Part shown: piece by piece, positions 27,600-37,328 of the stretch
Layout: the number at the start of each line of letters is the position of its first letter
Numbering within the stretch: position 1 is the stretch's first letter
Assembly: GCA_035560415.1 (NCBI GenBank)
Contig: DATMZG010000089.1
Coordinates: 21,712-85,711 of the forward strand
From: DATMXT01 sp035560415
Lineage (GTDB): Bacteria > Bacillota > Clostridia > Oscillospirales > Feifaniaceae
Reading direction: 5' to 3'
Length of the DNA: 64,000 nt
Made by a program: the position numbers and the translations under genes
Notes under the pieces: generated by a model
The model's input: only the letters and a program-made list of their open reading frames with translations
The model's database searches: none
What the model was told of the DNA's origin: nothing

Positions 27600-27877
27600 A
27601 GCTTGATGACCGGCTTTTTGGCCGGCCGGTAGAGCACAAACCGCGAGCCGATGACCTGCACGGGCTCGGCCTTGCAGCGGGCGGCAATGAGGTCGGCCGC
27701 CTCGCGGGCCGTCAGCCCCGAGGACTCGAGCACCCGAAGTTTAATGAGCTCCCTCGCCTCCAAAGCCTCGTCGACCTGCTTATAAAACGCGTCGCCAAGT
27801 CCGTCCTTGCCCACCTGAAAAATGGTGTCGATGGTGTTTGCCATGGAGCGAAGCGCCGCACGCTGTTTGCTTGTCAC
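27596..27877 (-). CDS. yhbY: YhbY family RNA-binding (CRM) protein
   Basis: A 93-residue CRM-domain protein that associates with pre-50S ribosomes. The signature KQRAALRSMANTIDTIFQVGKDGLGDAF and the later IGSRFVLYR match the family; the loop usually written GKxG is VGKDG here. It starts at GTG 27877, overlapping the rdgB stop by four bases. Small but secure. Confidence 0.95.
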   Translation of the reverse strand: MTSKQRAALRSMANTIDTIFQVGKDGLGDAFYKQVDEALEARELIKLRVLESSGLTAREAADLIAARCKAEPVQVIGSRFVLYRPAKKPVIKL

Positions 27878-28472
27878 GATAATTCTCCTAACTTTTCAAT
27901 AAATCTGCGCATGGCAGCGCCCCTGTGGCTGACCTCGTTTTTCCGCGCCTCCGACAGCTCCGAGAAAGTCAGACCGTCCGGCTCGTAGAGGAAGACGGGG
28001 TCGTACCCGAATCCGCCGGTCCCTCTGGGAGCTCGCAAAATGACGCCCTCGCACTCCCCGCGGACGACAAAGCCGTCACCCCCCGGCGTTGCGTAGGCCA
28101 GGGCCGACACAAAGTGTGCGCCCCGCTTCCCGTCCGGCACACTTTCGAGGTTCTCGAGCAGGTACCCGACCCGCCAGGCGTCGTCATGCCCTTCCCCGCC
28201 GTAGCGGGCGGAGTAGACGCCGGGGGCGCCGCCCAAAGCGTCGACCGCAAGTCCCGAGTCGTCGGCCACGGCAGGCATGCCTGCGGCCTTTGCGTAGGCC
28301 GCAGCCTTGAGCCGCGCGTTTTCCTCAAAGGTCTCGCCGGTCTCCTCGACTTCAAGCCCCGCGGTGCCGCACTCGGCAGGTGACCGGACCGCAATGCCAA
28401 GCGGCGCCAAAAGCTCCCGAAGCTCTCTTAGTTTACCCATGTTTCCGGTCGCTACCACAATTTCCCGCACCG

Positions 28473-28476
<4 letters not shown>
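27874..28476 (-). CDS. rdgB: XTP/dITP diphosphatase (RdgB/HAM1)
   Basis: A 200-residue house-cleaning pyrophosphatase that removes dITP and XTP before they reach DNA. Motifs: VVATGNMGKLRELRELL at the N-terminus, ENARLKAAAYAKAAGMPAVADDSGLAVDAL, YSARYGG and GGFGYDPVFLYEPDGLTFSEL. It starts at ATG 28476, overlapping the ftsY stop by four bases. Normal length. Confidence 0.97.
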
Positions 28477-29321
<845 letters not shown>

Positions 29322-29322
29322 G

Positions 29323-32300
29323 TCATTGCTCCAGTCTGAGTTTTTCCACTTCCGAGACGTCCATGCGCAGCACTTTGGACACGCCCTTCTCCTGCATCGT
29401 GACGCCGTAGAGCAGGTCTGCCGCCTCCATGGCGCCCCGCCGGTGAGTGACGAGAATAAGCTGTGAGTTGTCGGTGAAGTTCTTATAATAGTTGCCGAGC
29501 CGCACGACGTTGACCTCGTCGAGCGCCGTGTCGATCTCGTCTAAGATGACAAAGGGCGACGGCCGCACGCCCAAAATGGCGAAGTAGAGGGCGATGGCCA
29601 CAAGCGCTTGCTCCCCGCCCGACAGGGCCGAGAGGTTGTTGATGAGCTTGCCCGGCGGTTGCACCTTGATGTCAATGCCCGACTCCAGCACATCGGCAGG
29701 GTCCGACAGCATGAGCTTTGCGCTCCCGCCGCCAAAGAGGTCGGAAAAGGTCTTGGCAAAGTTGTCGTTGATGATTTTAAACTGCTCGGCGAAAATGGCT
29801 TTCATCTGCTCGGTCAGGTCGCCGATCACGGTGTCGAGCTCGGCTCTGGCCCGCTCGAGGTCCTCAATCTGGCCGGTGTAGAACTCAAACCGCTCCTTGA
29901 CCTCTTTATATTCCTCAATGGCGTCAATGTTGATATTGCCGAGCTCCTTGATGGCCCCCCGCAGCTCCGAAATGCGGCGGTTTGCCGCCGTCAGGCTCTC
30001 GACGGGCGTGCGCAGGGACGAGGCTGCCGACACCGTCAGCTCGTACTCGTCCCACAGCCGCGCAACCGAGTTGTTGCAGTCGGTGGAAATGGCGGCGAGC
30101 TTATTTTCAAGCCGCGTGTGCTCCTTGACCAGCTTCTCTTTGAGCTCGCCCGTCTCCCGCAGCTCCCGGCGCAGTCCGGTCTGGCGCCCTTCGGCCTCGT
30201 CCCGCGCCGCCGCAAGCTCAGAAGCCCGCGCGGCAAGCTCCCGGCGGCGCGCATCCTCCTGCGCCTGCGCCTCACCCAGGCGCGCAATTTCACTTTGGAG
30301 CCGCTCATTTTCGCCCGTCAGCCGCCCTATTTCAGCCGTCCGGTCGTCTGAGCCCGTGGAATTCAGCCGCGTTGCCTCCCCATTTTTGTCGAGGTCGAGC
30401 AGTGTCTGTTCCGTATCGCGCCCGGCCATGAGCAGGTCGACCCGCAGGGCCGCGACCCGCTCCCGAAGCCCCTCGAGCCGCTCCCGCTGGGCGGAAAGCT
30501 CGGCGGAAAGCTCAGTGGTCTTGGCCTCAAGCCCGGCTCTTTGCGCCGCAATTTCGCCCTCTCTGGCCTTGGCTTCTTCAATGATGCGTGTGAGCTCCCG
30601 CTCGCGGGCGGCGTCCTCCTCGTGGGCCTTTTGCAGCCAGCCCTGTTCGTCTTCGAGCCCCGCCGCCGCCTTGCTGACGGCCGCAAGCTCGCTCTCAAAC
30701 CGGATGGCCTCCTCTTTGGCCACCCGGCCCTCGGCCAAAGCCGCCTCGAGGTTGGCCTGTGCAGCCGCGAGCTCCTGCGCAAACCGCACCCGGTCCTCCC
30801 TGAGTGTATCTCTGCGCTTTTCCATTGCGGCGAGTTCGCCCTCGAGCGCCGTAATTTCGCCGCGGCGTGAGAGGATGCCGGTCTCCTTGGCCAGAGAGCC
30901 GCCGGTCATGGAGCCGCCGGCGTTGACCACCTGGCCGTCGAGCGTGACAATTCGGAACTGATACCGGTTGTCGCGGGCGATGGACAGCGCTGCGTCGAGG
31001 TTTTCGGCGACTGCGGTGCGCCCCAAGAGGTTGTCCACAATTTCGCGGTACCGCGCATCGGTTTTGACAAGCCCCGACGCGACGCCGCAATATCCCTTTC
31101 CCGCGCGGGGGGCATCCATGGCCCTGCCGCGAACGGTCGCAATGGGCAGAAAAGTGGCGCGCCCGGCCCCCCGCTCTTTGAGCAGGGCGATGGCGGCCTT
31201 GGCGTCGGCCTCGGTGTCGGTCACGACGTTTTGCATGGCGTAACCGAGCGCCGTCTCAATGGCCGTCGCATACCTGTCCTCAGTTGAAATTAAAGAGGCG
31301 ACCGTGCCGTGGACGCCCCGCAGCCGGCTCTGCTCGGCCGCTTTCAGCACGGCCCGCACAGCACCCGAAAACCCCTCCATGCTCTGCTCAAGCCCCTCGA
31401 GCAGCCGGCGGCGCTCGGCTTTTTCAGCCATGGTGCGGGCGAGTTTGGCAAGCTCCTCGTCGACTGCCGCCAGCTTCTCAGTGCGGCTGTCCACAATTTT
31501 CCTGTGCCCCGCGCCGACATTGTCGGCCGACTGACACCGGCGCCTGCGGTCGGCAAGCTCCGCCTCAAGCTCCCTGGCCTTTTGCCGCGCCTCAAGCAGT
31601 TTTGACTCCCGGACCGATTTGTCCTCGTCCCTGCGCCGCCGGTTTTCGTCAAGCGAGGTGAGGGACGCCTGTGCCCTGCCAATTTCAAGCCGGCACTCGG
31701 TCTCCCCTGTGGCGGCGGCCGTCAGCTGCTCTTCATTTTGCGCAATTTGCGCTTCGAGGGGCTTATCGCCGCCCGCCCCAAGCTGCGCTTCAAGGGCGTC
31801 TATTTCACACAGCAGGGCGGTTTTTTTGGCCTCCTGCTCCGTCAGCTGTCTGTTCAGTGTCTCCCGCTCGGCCGCAAGCCGCTCTCCGAGTTTGGCATCG
31901 GTCACGGCCGTGCGCTCGAGTTGCGAAATGCGCTCTACGTTATGCCGAATGTCGTTTTCCATGACGGCGGCTTCGCTGCGGGCGGCGGCGCTCTCCTCTT
32001 CCAGCGCCCGCTGGGCCCGCACCGTCTCGTCAAGGCCGATATTTGCCTGCGTCGTGCGCTGGGAAAGCTCCTCCAGCGCCTGCTCAATGCCGTCCTGCTT
32101 TGACGAAATCTCCTCGAGCTGGGCCGACACCGTCTCAAAGTCGACGCGCACTTTTGCCGTCTGCTCTTTTGAGCGCTCAATGGCGTCGAGCCAGACGTTG
32201 ATTTCAAGCTGTCTGCGCTCGCCGTGCAGCTCTAAGTACTTTTTTGCCTTTTCGGACTGTATTCGAAGGGGCTCGACCCGCAAGGCATAGCCCGAGAGGA

Positions 32301-32880
32301 TGTCCTTTAGCCGCACGAGGTTTTCCTCTGCCGACTTCAGCCTGCGCTCACTCTCAATGCGGCTGTACCGGTATTTCGAGATGCCGGCCGCCTCCTCGAA
32401 AATAGTGCGGCGCTCCTCCCCTTTGACCGACAGCACTTCGGCGATTTTGCCCTGCCCGATGAGGGAATAGCCGTCTCTGCCGAGTCCCGTGTTCATGAAG
32501 AGCTCGTTGATGTCCTTGAGCCGCACCGGCCGCCCGGCCAGAAGATACTCGCTCTCCCCCGAGCGGTAGAGCCTGCGGGTGACCTTGACTTCGCCCAGCG
32601 GCGTCGGCAGGCTGCCGTCCGCGTTGTCGATGACGACGCTGACCTCCGAAAGACCTGTCGGCTTTCGCAGGGCTGTCCCCGAGAAGATGACGTCCTCCAT
32701 CTTGCCGCCCCGCAGGCTTTTGGTGCTCTGCTCGCCGAGCACCCACTTGACGGCGTCGACAATGTTGCTCTTGCCGCTGCCGTTTGGCCCGACAACGGCC
32801 GTGATGCCGCCGCCGAACGTCAGGGTCACGGCGTCCGGAAAGGACTTGAAGCCGACGATTTCAATGGACTTGAGTTTCAG
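29323..32880 (-). CDS. smc: Chromosome segregation protein SMC, apparent CTG start
   Basis: An 1185-residue SMC ATPase that organises and separates chromosomes with ScpA/ScpB. The N-terminal head has Walker A VGPNGSGKSN; two long coiled coils flank a hinge (about 510-640, with GYCGVASGLV and NAGGSMTGGS); the C-terminal head has LSGGEQALVAIALYFAI and VILDEIDTALDE. The conserved first strand (LKLKSIEIVGFKSF) is coded from CTG 32880; an in-frame TGA lies five codons before it and AGGAGG eight bases before it. The first ATG/GTG/TTG in frame is GTG 32829, which would delete 17 conserved residues, so CTG is the likely start unless there is a base error. Confidence 0.95.
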   Translation of the reverse strand: MKLKSIEIVGFKSFPDAVTLTFGGGITAVVGPNGSGKSNIVDAVKWVLGEQSTKSLRGGKMEDVIFSGTALRKPTGLSEVSVVIDNADGSLPTPLGEVKVTRRLYRSGESEYLLAGRPVRLKDINELFMNTGLGRDGYSLIGQGKIAEVLSVKGEERRTIFEEAAGISKYRYSRIESERRLKSAEENLVRLKDILSGYALRVEPLRIQSEKAKKYLELHGERRQLEINVWLDAIERSKEQTAKVRVDFETVSAQLEEISSKQDGIEQALEELSQRTTQANIGLDETVRAQRALEEESAAARSEAAVMENDIRHNVERISQLERTAVTDAKLGERLAAERETLNRQLTEQEAKKTALLCEIDALEAQLGAGGDKPLEAQIAQNEEQLTAAATGETECRLEIGRAQASLTSLDENRRRRDEDKSVRESKLLEARQKARELEAELADRRRRCQSADNVGAGHRKIVDSRTEKLAAVDEELAKLARTMAEKAERRRLLEGLEQSMEGFSGAVRAVLKAAEQSRLRGVHGTVASLISTEDRYATAIETALGYAMQNVVTDTEADAKAAIALLKERGAGRATFLPIATVRGRAMDAPRAGKGYCGVASGLVKTDARYREIVDNLLGRTAVAENLDAALSIARDNRYQFRIVTLDGQVVNAGGSMTGGSLAKETGILSRRGEITALEGELAAMEKRRDTLREDRVRFAQELAAAQANLEAALAEGRVAKEEAIRFESELAAVSKAAAGLEDEQGWLQKAHEEDAARERELTRIIEEAKAREGEIAAQRAGLEAKTTELSAELSAQRERLEGLRERVAALRVDLLMAGRDTEQTLLDLDKNGEATRLNSTGSDDRTAEIGRLTGENERLQSEIARLGEAQAQEDARRRELAARASELAAARDEAEGRQTGLRRELRETGELKEKLVKEHTRLENKLAAISTDCNNSVARLWDEYELTVSAASSLRTPVESLTAANRRISELRGAIKELGNINIDAIEEYKEVKERFEFYTGQIEDLERARAELDTVIGDLTEQMKAIFAEQFKIINDNFAKTFSDLFGGGSAKLMLSDPADVLESGIDIKVQPPGKLINNLSALSGGEQALVAIALYFAILGVRPSPFVILDEIDTALDEVNVVRLGNYYKNFTDNSQLILVTHRRGAMEAADLLYGVTMQEKGVSKVLRMDVSEVEKLRLEQ

Positions 32881-32921
32881 GGGCTTTTCCTCCTCTCAGG
32901 TACGTCAGATAGAATATTTTA

Positions 32922-33899
32922 TCATGTTTTGCGTGTCGCTACAACCTCAAATCCGGCGATATTTGGGTCTTCGGCGATGTTTATGCCCGCAATGCCGGGC
33001 AGGGCCGCAAGAATTTTCCGGTTTCGCCCGCCCTGACCCGCAAGCTGGGAGGCTCTGCCCCTGCCGACCGTCAGGACGACCTGACCCGCAAGCCCCGCGA
33101 GGGCCGCTTTTGCGCGCCCCAAATAAATTTCCCCCTGCACAAGTTCCCGGAAGGCCGGATGATAGGGCCCCGCGACGAGCTCCCCCGCCCCGTAGCCCTC
33201 CTCGGCGTGCAGCCCCAGTTTGACGACCGGAATGCCGGCCCCGTCAAAGAACTCCAAAAGGGTTTTGCACAGGGCGACAGCCTCCTCCAGCGTCTGCGGC
33301 CGGTAAGTTTCGTCCTTTGCGAGGGCCGACCCCCGCAGCACGAGGGTCGGATAAATGCGCACGCCGTCAGGCGCAAGCTGGGCCAACCGGCGGGCGGTGG
33401 AGAGGGCCCCAGCGTCGGTGTCGCCCGGCAGCCCCGTCATCATCTGGAGGACAAGCTCCATGCCGGCCCCTTTGACGCACCGGGCCGCCCGCTCGACCTG
33501 CGCCGCCGTGTGGCCCCGCTCGCAGCGGGCGAGCACCGCGTCGTCCATACTCTGGGCGCCGAGCTCGACCGTCGTCACGCCGTGCGATAAAAGGATGCCG
33601 CAAATTTCATTGTCGACGGCATCGGGCCGTGTCGAAAGCCGGAGCCCACGCAGGCCATGCCGCTTCACATAGGCCTGTCCCACTTTGAGGTAGGACGTCA
33701 TGAGTGTGCGGTCGATGGCCGTGAAGCTGCCACCGAAAAAGGCGAGCTCGGTGTTTTCGGCGTCTTTGGGTGGCGGGATTTGGGCGATTTTTTCGGGCGG
33801 CGTCGGCAGCGCGGAGCCCGCAATCGTGTTTTGATTGCAAAAAGTGCAGCGGTGGGGGCATCCGAGGTGCGGAATGAAGACCCCGACGGCGCCGCTCAT
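32922..33899 (-). CDS. Radical SAM protein, Elp3-like without acetyltransferase domain
   Basis: A 325-residue radical SAM enzyme. The [4Fe-4S] cysteines are Cys14, Cys18 and Cys21 in CPHRCTFC, followed by FFGGSFTAIDR, LSTRPDAVDNEI, VELGAQSMDDAVL and MMTGLPGDT, all typical of the Elp3 radical SAM core. The C-terminal acetyltransferase domain of Elp3 is missing. Such short Elp3-like proteins lie between rnc and smc in many Clostridia; a role in tRNA modification is a guess from the family. ATG 33899 overlaps the rnc stop by four bases. Confidence 0.9.
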   Translation of the reverse strand: MSGAVGVFIPHLGCPHRCTFCNQNTIAGSALPTPPEKIAQIPPPKDAENTELAFFGGSFTAIDRTLMTSYLKVGQAYVKRHGLRGLRLSTRPDAVDNEICGILLSHGVTTVELGAQSMDDAVLARCERGHTAAQVERAARCVKGAGMELVLQMMTGLPGDTDAGALSTARRLAQLAPDGVRIYPTLVLRGSALAKDETYRPQTLEEAVALCKTLLEFFDGAGIPVVKLGLHAEEGYGAGELVAGPYHPAFRELVQGEIYLGRAKAALAGLAGQVVLTVGRGRASQLAGQGGRNRKILAALPGIAGINIAEDPNIAGFEVVATRKT

Positions 33900-34561
33900 T
33901 GCCCCATGAGCGTCAGCGCCACCCGGGCCGCCTGCTGCTCCGCCTCCTTTTTCGTGCGCCCCTGTCCGCTTCCGATGGGGTTGCTGTTGAGGTAGACTTC
34001 CACCACAAAGACCTTGCAGTGGTCGGGGCCGCTCTCCTCTTTGAGCTTGTAAGTGAGCCCCTCGCCCCTGTTTTTCTGGACGATCTCCTGAAGTTCGGTC
34101 TTATAATCCGTAAACCGGGCCCCCTTCACGGCCTGCTTGACGGCCGGTGTAATCCATGGGAGCAAAAATTCGGTGGCCGCCTCCATGCCGGAGTCGAGAT
34201 AAATTGCGGCCAGAAGCGCCTCAAAGGCGTCGGCCAGAATGGAGTCGCGGTCGGCGCCGCCCGACGCAGCCTCGCCCTTGCCCATTCGCAGCGCCTCTCC
34301 AATGCCAAGCTTCCTTGAAAACTCGGCCAGCGATTTTTCGCAGACGACGGCCGCCCGCACCCGGGAGAGGTCGCCCTCGGGCAGCGCGGCGAAGTTCTGG
34401 TAGATGTATTTGCTTGTGATGAGGGAGAGCACCGAATCGCCCAGAAACTCCAGCCGCTCGTTGTAGACCACTTTCTTTGGCTTTTGCTCGTTGGCGTACG
34501 ATGAGTGGGTCATGGCCGCCTCAAAAAGCGACTCGTCTTTGAACTTGTAGCCGATATCCAT
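33896..34561 (-). CDS. rnc: Ribonuclease III
   Basis: A 221-residue double-strand-specific RNase that matures rRNA. The catalytic domain (1-145) has the signature ERLEFLGDSVLSLI with its acidic residues, the second acidic site near DAFEALLAAIYLD, and the C-terminal dsRNA-binding domain (about 150-220) ends in KKEAEQQAARVAL. ATG 34561 has GAAAGG nine bases upstream; two other ATGs lie 9 and 36 bases further up but have poorer spacing. A 12-base-arm palindrome lies only 24 bases before the start. Confidence 0.97.
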   Translation of the reverse strand: MDIGYKFKDESLFEAAMTHSSYANEQKPKKVVYNERLEFLGDSVLSLITSKYIYQNFAALPEGDLSRVRAAVVCEKSLAEFSRKLGIGEALRMGKGEAASGGADRDSILADAFEALLAAIYLDSGMEAATEFLLPWITPAVKQAVKGARFTDYKTELQEIVQKNRGEGLTYKLKEESGPDHCKVFVVEVYLNSNPIGSGQGRTKKEAEQQAARVALTLMGQ

Positions 34562-34584
34562 GCAGCGCATCCTTTCGAAAACAT

Positions 34585-34610
34585 GGGCGGAGGGCACATG
34601 CCCTCCGCCC
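34585..34610. repeat. Perfect GC-rich palindrome between acpP and rnc
   Basis: Arms GGGCGGAGGGCA (34585-34596) and TGCCCTCCGCCC (34599-34610) with two bases between. On the minus strand it is followed by ATGTTTTCG and then the rnc ribosome site. It may act as acpP terminator, as an RNase III-sensitive hairpin, or be a REP-like element. Confidence 0.7.
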
Positions 34611-34734
34611 GACGCTTGATATTGATTTCAAATTGCCGTGGGGCTTGCGGCGGATGGGTTTTTTGCGCTGCCCAAAGCCTGTAAACGGGTTCCCGTCCCA
34701 GCGGGACGCCCCGCCGCATGGCCGCCGAAAGACC

Positions 34735-34962
34735 TCATTCAATCATCGCTGAGACGGCGCTGACGATGTCGCCAACCGTCTGGATTTTTTCAACCTGCTC
34801 GTCTTCGACCTGAATGTCGAATTCCTCCTCCATGGCCATCACGAGCTCGACAATGTCCAGGGAATCAGCGCCAAGATCCTCGAGCCTTGTGTCCATTGAT
34901 ATGGACCCCTTTTCGAGTGACAGCTGCTCACAGAGCAGCATCCTGACCTTTTCGAAAATCAT
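34735..34962 (-). CDS. acpP: Acyl carrier protein
   Basis: A 75-residue acidic carrier of fatty-acyl chains. The phosphopantetheine serine lies in LGADSLDIVELVMAMEEEF. ATG 34962 has GAGGGG upstream; the frame is open 23 codons further up with no ribosome site. It follows plsX by 78 bases, with a strong promoter of its own in that gap, and precedes rnc, as in Bacillus. After its stop there are about 170 bases without a gene, holding GC-rich inverted repeats (GTCCC/GGGAC near 34695 and the palindrome at 34585-34610). Confidence 0.97.
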   Translation of the reverse strand: MIFEKVRMLLCEQLSLEKGSISMDTRLEDLGADSLDIVELVMAMEEEFDIQVEDEQVEKIQTVGDIVSAVSAMIE

Positions 34963-35002
34963 ACCAGCACCCCTCAAAGCGAAATCTGTATTTATAATAA
35001 GA

Positions 35003-35031
35003 ATAATAGTCAACAAATATTCCTGTGTCAA
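35003..35031 (-). promoter_or_regulatory. SigA promoter of acpP
   Basis: On the minus strand TTGACA (35026-35031), 17 bases, TATTAT (35003-35008), in a notably AT-rich patch right after the plsX stop. It gives acpP expression independent of plsX. Confidence 0.82.
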
Positions 35032-35040
35032 GGGCCCCCG

Positions 35041-36024
35041 TTAAAAATCCTTGCCGGTCTCCATCGTCAGCATGCCGCTCCCCGACGCCGCCATGACCGC
35101 CTGCCGGATGGCGCTGGTCACTGAGCGGGCGTTCGAGCTGCCGTGGGCTTTGATGACCGGCTTTGCCGCACCGATGATGGGCACGCCGCCAAACTCGGTG
35201 TAGTCGAACCGCCTTTTGAAGTCGGAAATGCCGCTTTTGGCGAGCAGACCGCCCAGCTTTGTCAGCGTGTTTTTCATAAAGGCCTCTTTGATGCCGGAGG
35301 AGAAAAACTGGGCCACGCCCTCAACTGTCTTCAGAATGGCGTTGCCGACAAAGCCGTCGCAGACCGCGACGTCGCAGGGGCTCGTGAAGAGGTCGCGGGT
35401 CTCTAAATTTCCGTAAAAATTCAGCCCGCTCTCTCTCAGCAGCCGGTGGGCCTCGACGTATTCCGGCCGGCCCTTGTCCTCTTCCCTGCCGTTGTTGATG
35501 AGCCCCACAACGGGGTGCTCTATTCCGGTGACCGACTTCATGAAATTGACGCCGTGGTTTGCAAACTCCACGAAGGTCTCGGGCGCGCACTCAAGGCCGG
35601 CGCCGCTGTCGAGCAGCAGCACAAAGCCCTCTTTTTTGGGGATGGGCGTGCCCAGCGCCACCCGGCGGGCACCCGGCACCCGGCCGACAAAGGCGACCGC
35701 GCCTATCATGACGGCGCCGGTGCTGCCGCAGGAGACAAAGGCGTCCCCCCCGCCGTCGGAAAGAAGCTTCATGCCGACCGTGATGCCGACCGGCTTTCTG
35801 GCGCGCACAGCCGCCAGATAGTCGAGCCCGAAGTCCCCGGGCAGCGCGGCGGGGACGACCGTGACGGCCGCGGGCGCCCCGTATTTTTTTAGGCGGGTCT
35901 TTAAGTCCCGCTCCGGCCCGCACAAAATGACTTCAATTTTATATTTTTTTGCGGCGTCGCAGGCCCCCGCGACCATGGCCTCCGGGGCGTTGTCTCCGCC
36001 GCAGGCGTCGAGTATGATTTTCAT
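35041..36024 (-). CDS. plsX: Phosphate acyltransferase PlsX
   Basis: A 327-residue enzyme that turns acyl-ACP into acyl-phosphate, the first step of phospholipid synthesis in Firmicutes. It begins MKIILDACGGDNAPEAMVAG, and has SCGSTGAVMIGA, a family glycine-rich motif, and VAVCDGFVGNAILKT. The N-terminus reads LDACGGDNAP where most members have MDAMGGDNAP. It overlaps the trmFO stop by four bases (ATGA). Normal length; secure. Confidence 0.97.
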   Translation of the reverse strand: MKIILDACGGDNAPEAMVAGACDAAKKYKIEVILCGPERDLKTRLKKYGAPAAVTVVPAALPGDFGLDYLAAVRARKPVGITVGMKLLSDGGGDAFVSCGSTGAVMIGAVAFVGRVPGARRVALGTPIPKKEGFVLLLDSGAGLECAPETFVEFANHGVNFMKSVTGIEHPVVGLINNGREEDKGRPEYVEAHRLLRESGLNFYGNLETRDLFTSPCDVAVCDGFVGNAILKTVEGVAQFFSSGIKEAFMKNTLTKLGGLLAKSGISDFKRRFDYTEFGGVPIIGAAKPVIKAHGSSNARSVTSAIRQAVMAASGSGMLTMETGKDF

Positions 36025-37328
36025 AGCGTCCCCCTGAACCCGTCAATCAGACTTAGCGACCGCTGCGCCAGCAGCGGGTTTTTATTTTTCTTGCCCTTGA
36101 ACTTGAAGTCGGGCGGCGAGATGATGCCGAAGTTGATGTTCATCGGCTGGAATTTCGCGGGATTTGCCGTCGAGACGTAGTTGCCCAAGGCCCCGATGGC
36201 CGTCTCCACGGGGAAAATGACGGGCGGGAGCCCTAAGACGTGGCGGGCCATGCCGACGCCAGCCACAAGGCCCGAGGCCGCGGACTCGACATACCCCTCC
36301 ACCCCCGTCATTTGACCGGCGAAAAAGAGATTAGGGCGGCTTTTGCACTGAAAACTCGCCGTCAAAATCAGGGGCGACGCGATGTAGGTGTTGCGGTGCA
36401 TGACGCCGTACCGCGCAAAAGAGGCCCCTTCAAGCCCCGGAATCATGCCGAAAACGCGGCGCTGCTCGGGAAATTTCAAATGCGTCTGAAAGCCGACGAG
36501 GTTGTAGAGCGTCTTGGCGGCGTCGTCCTGGCGAAGCTGCACGACGGCGTAGGGCTCCTCCCCCGTTTTGGGGTCTTTGAGCCCGACCGGCTTTAAGGGC
36601 CCGTAGCGCATGGTGTCCTCCCCGCGGCGGGCCATGACCTCAATGGGCACGCACCCCTCAAAGACGGCCCCGTCCTCAAACCCGCGGAGCGGGGCCTCCT
36701 CGGCATGGCTCAGCGCCTCCCGAAAAGCGAGGTATTCCTCTTTCGACATGGGGCAGTTTATGTAGTCGTCCGACCCCTTGCCGTAGCGCGACTGGAAAAA
36801 GGCCTTCCCCATGTCAATTGATTCAAACGTGACAATGGGGGCGGCCGCGTCGAAAAAGTGCAGGTGCGACTGCCCGAACTGCGCCAAAATGGCGTCCGAC
36901 AAAGACTCGGTCGTCAAGGGGCCTGTCGCAATGATGGCCTCGCCCTCCGGCAGCGCCGACACCTCGCCGCTCTCGAAAGTGACAAGCGGGTGGCTTTGTA
37001 AGGTCTCGGTGATGTGCCGCGAAAAACCCTCGCGGTCGACGGCTAAGGCCCCGCCCGCCGGAATGCGGCGCAGGTCCGCCGCCCGCATGACAAGGGAGTC
37101 AAGATGGCGCATCTCCTCTTTGAGCAGCCCCACCGCGTTGTCGACGGAGGCGGCCCGAAGTGAATTGGAGCAGACGAGCTCGGCAAAGCCGGGGCAGCTG
37201 TGGGCGGGCGTGTAGGCGTCCGGTTTAATATCTCTAAGCAGCACCGGTACGCCCCGTTTGACGAGCTGCCAGACCGCCTCGCACCCGGCAAGGCCGGCGC
37301 CGATGACCTCGACTTTCGTGCCAATCAT
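36021..37328 (-). CDS. trmFO: Folate-dependent tRNA (uracil-54-C5) methyltransferase TrmFO
   Basis: A 435-residue flavoprotein that methylates U54 of tRNA with methylene-tetrahydrofolate, giving ribothymidine. The FAD-binding Rossmann motif VEVIGAGLAGCEAVWQL opens the protein; CSNSLRAASVDNAVGLLKEEMR and the C-terminal FAGQMTGVEGYVESAASGLVAG are hallmarks. It overlaps topA and plsX by four bases each. Note that a FolD domain that makes methylene-tetrahydrofolate related cofactors is encoded in the same window. Confidence 0.97.
   Translation of the reverse strand: MIGTKVEVIGAGLAGCEAVWQLVKRGVPVLLRDIKPDAYTPAHSCPGFAELVCSNSLRAASVDNAVGLLKEEMRHLDSLVMRAADLRRIPAGGALAVDREGFSRHITETLQSHPLVTFESGEVSALPEGEAIIATGPLTTESLSDAILAQFGQSHLHFFDAAAPIVTFESIDMGKAFFQSRYGKGSDDYINCPMSKEEYLAFREALSHAEEAPLRGFEDGAVFEGCVPIEVMARRGEDTMRYGPLKPVGLKDPKTGEEPYAVVQLRQDDAAKTLYNLVGFQTHLKFPEQRRVFGMIPGLEGASFARYGVMHRNTYIASPLILTASFQCKSRPNLFFAGQMTGVEGYVESAASGLVAGVGMARHVLGLPPVIFPVETAIGALGNYVSTANPAKFQPMNINFGIISPPDFKFKGKKNKNPLLAQRSLSLIDGFRGTL

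Noticed and set aside
34562..34610. Short ORF starting MCPPP before rnc
   Set aside because: The start and its ribosome site are both halves of the palindrome, and the frame runs into rnc with no stop of its own in a fitting place.
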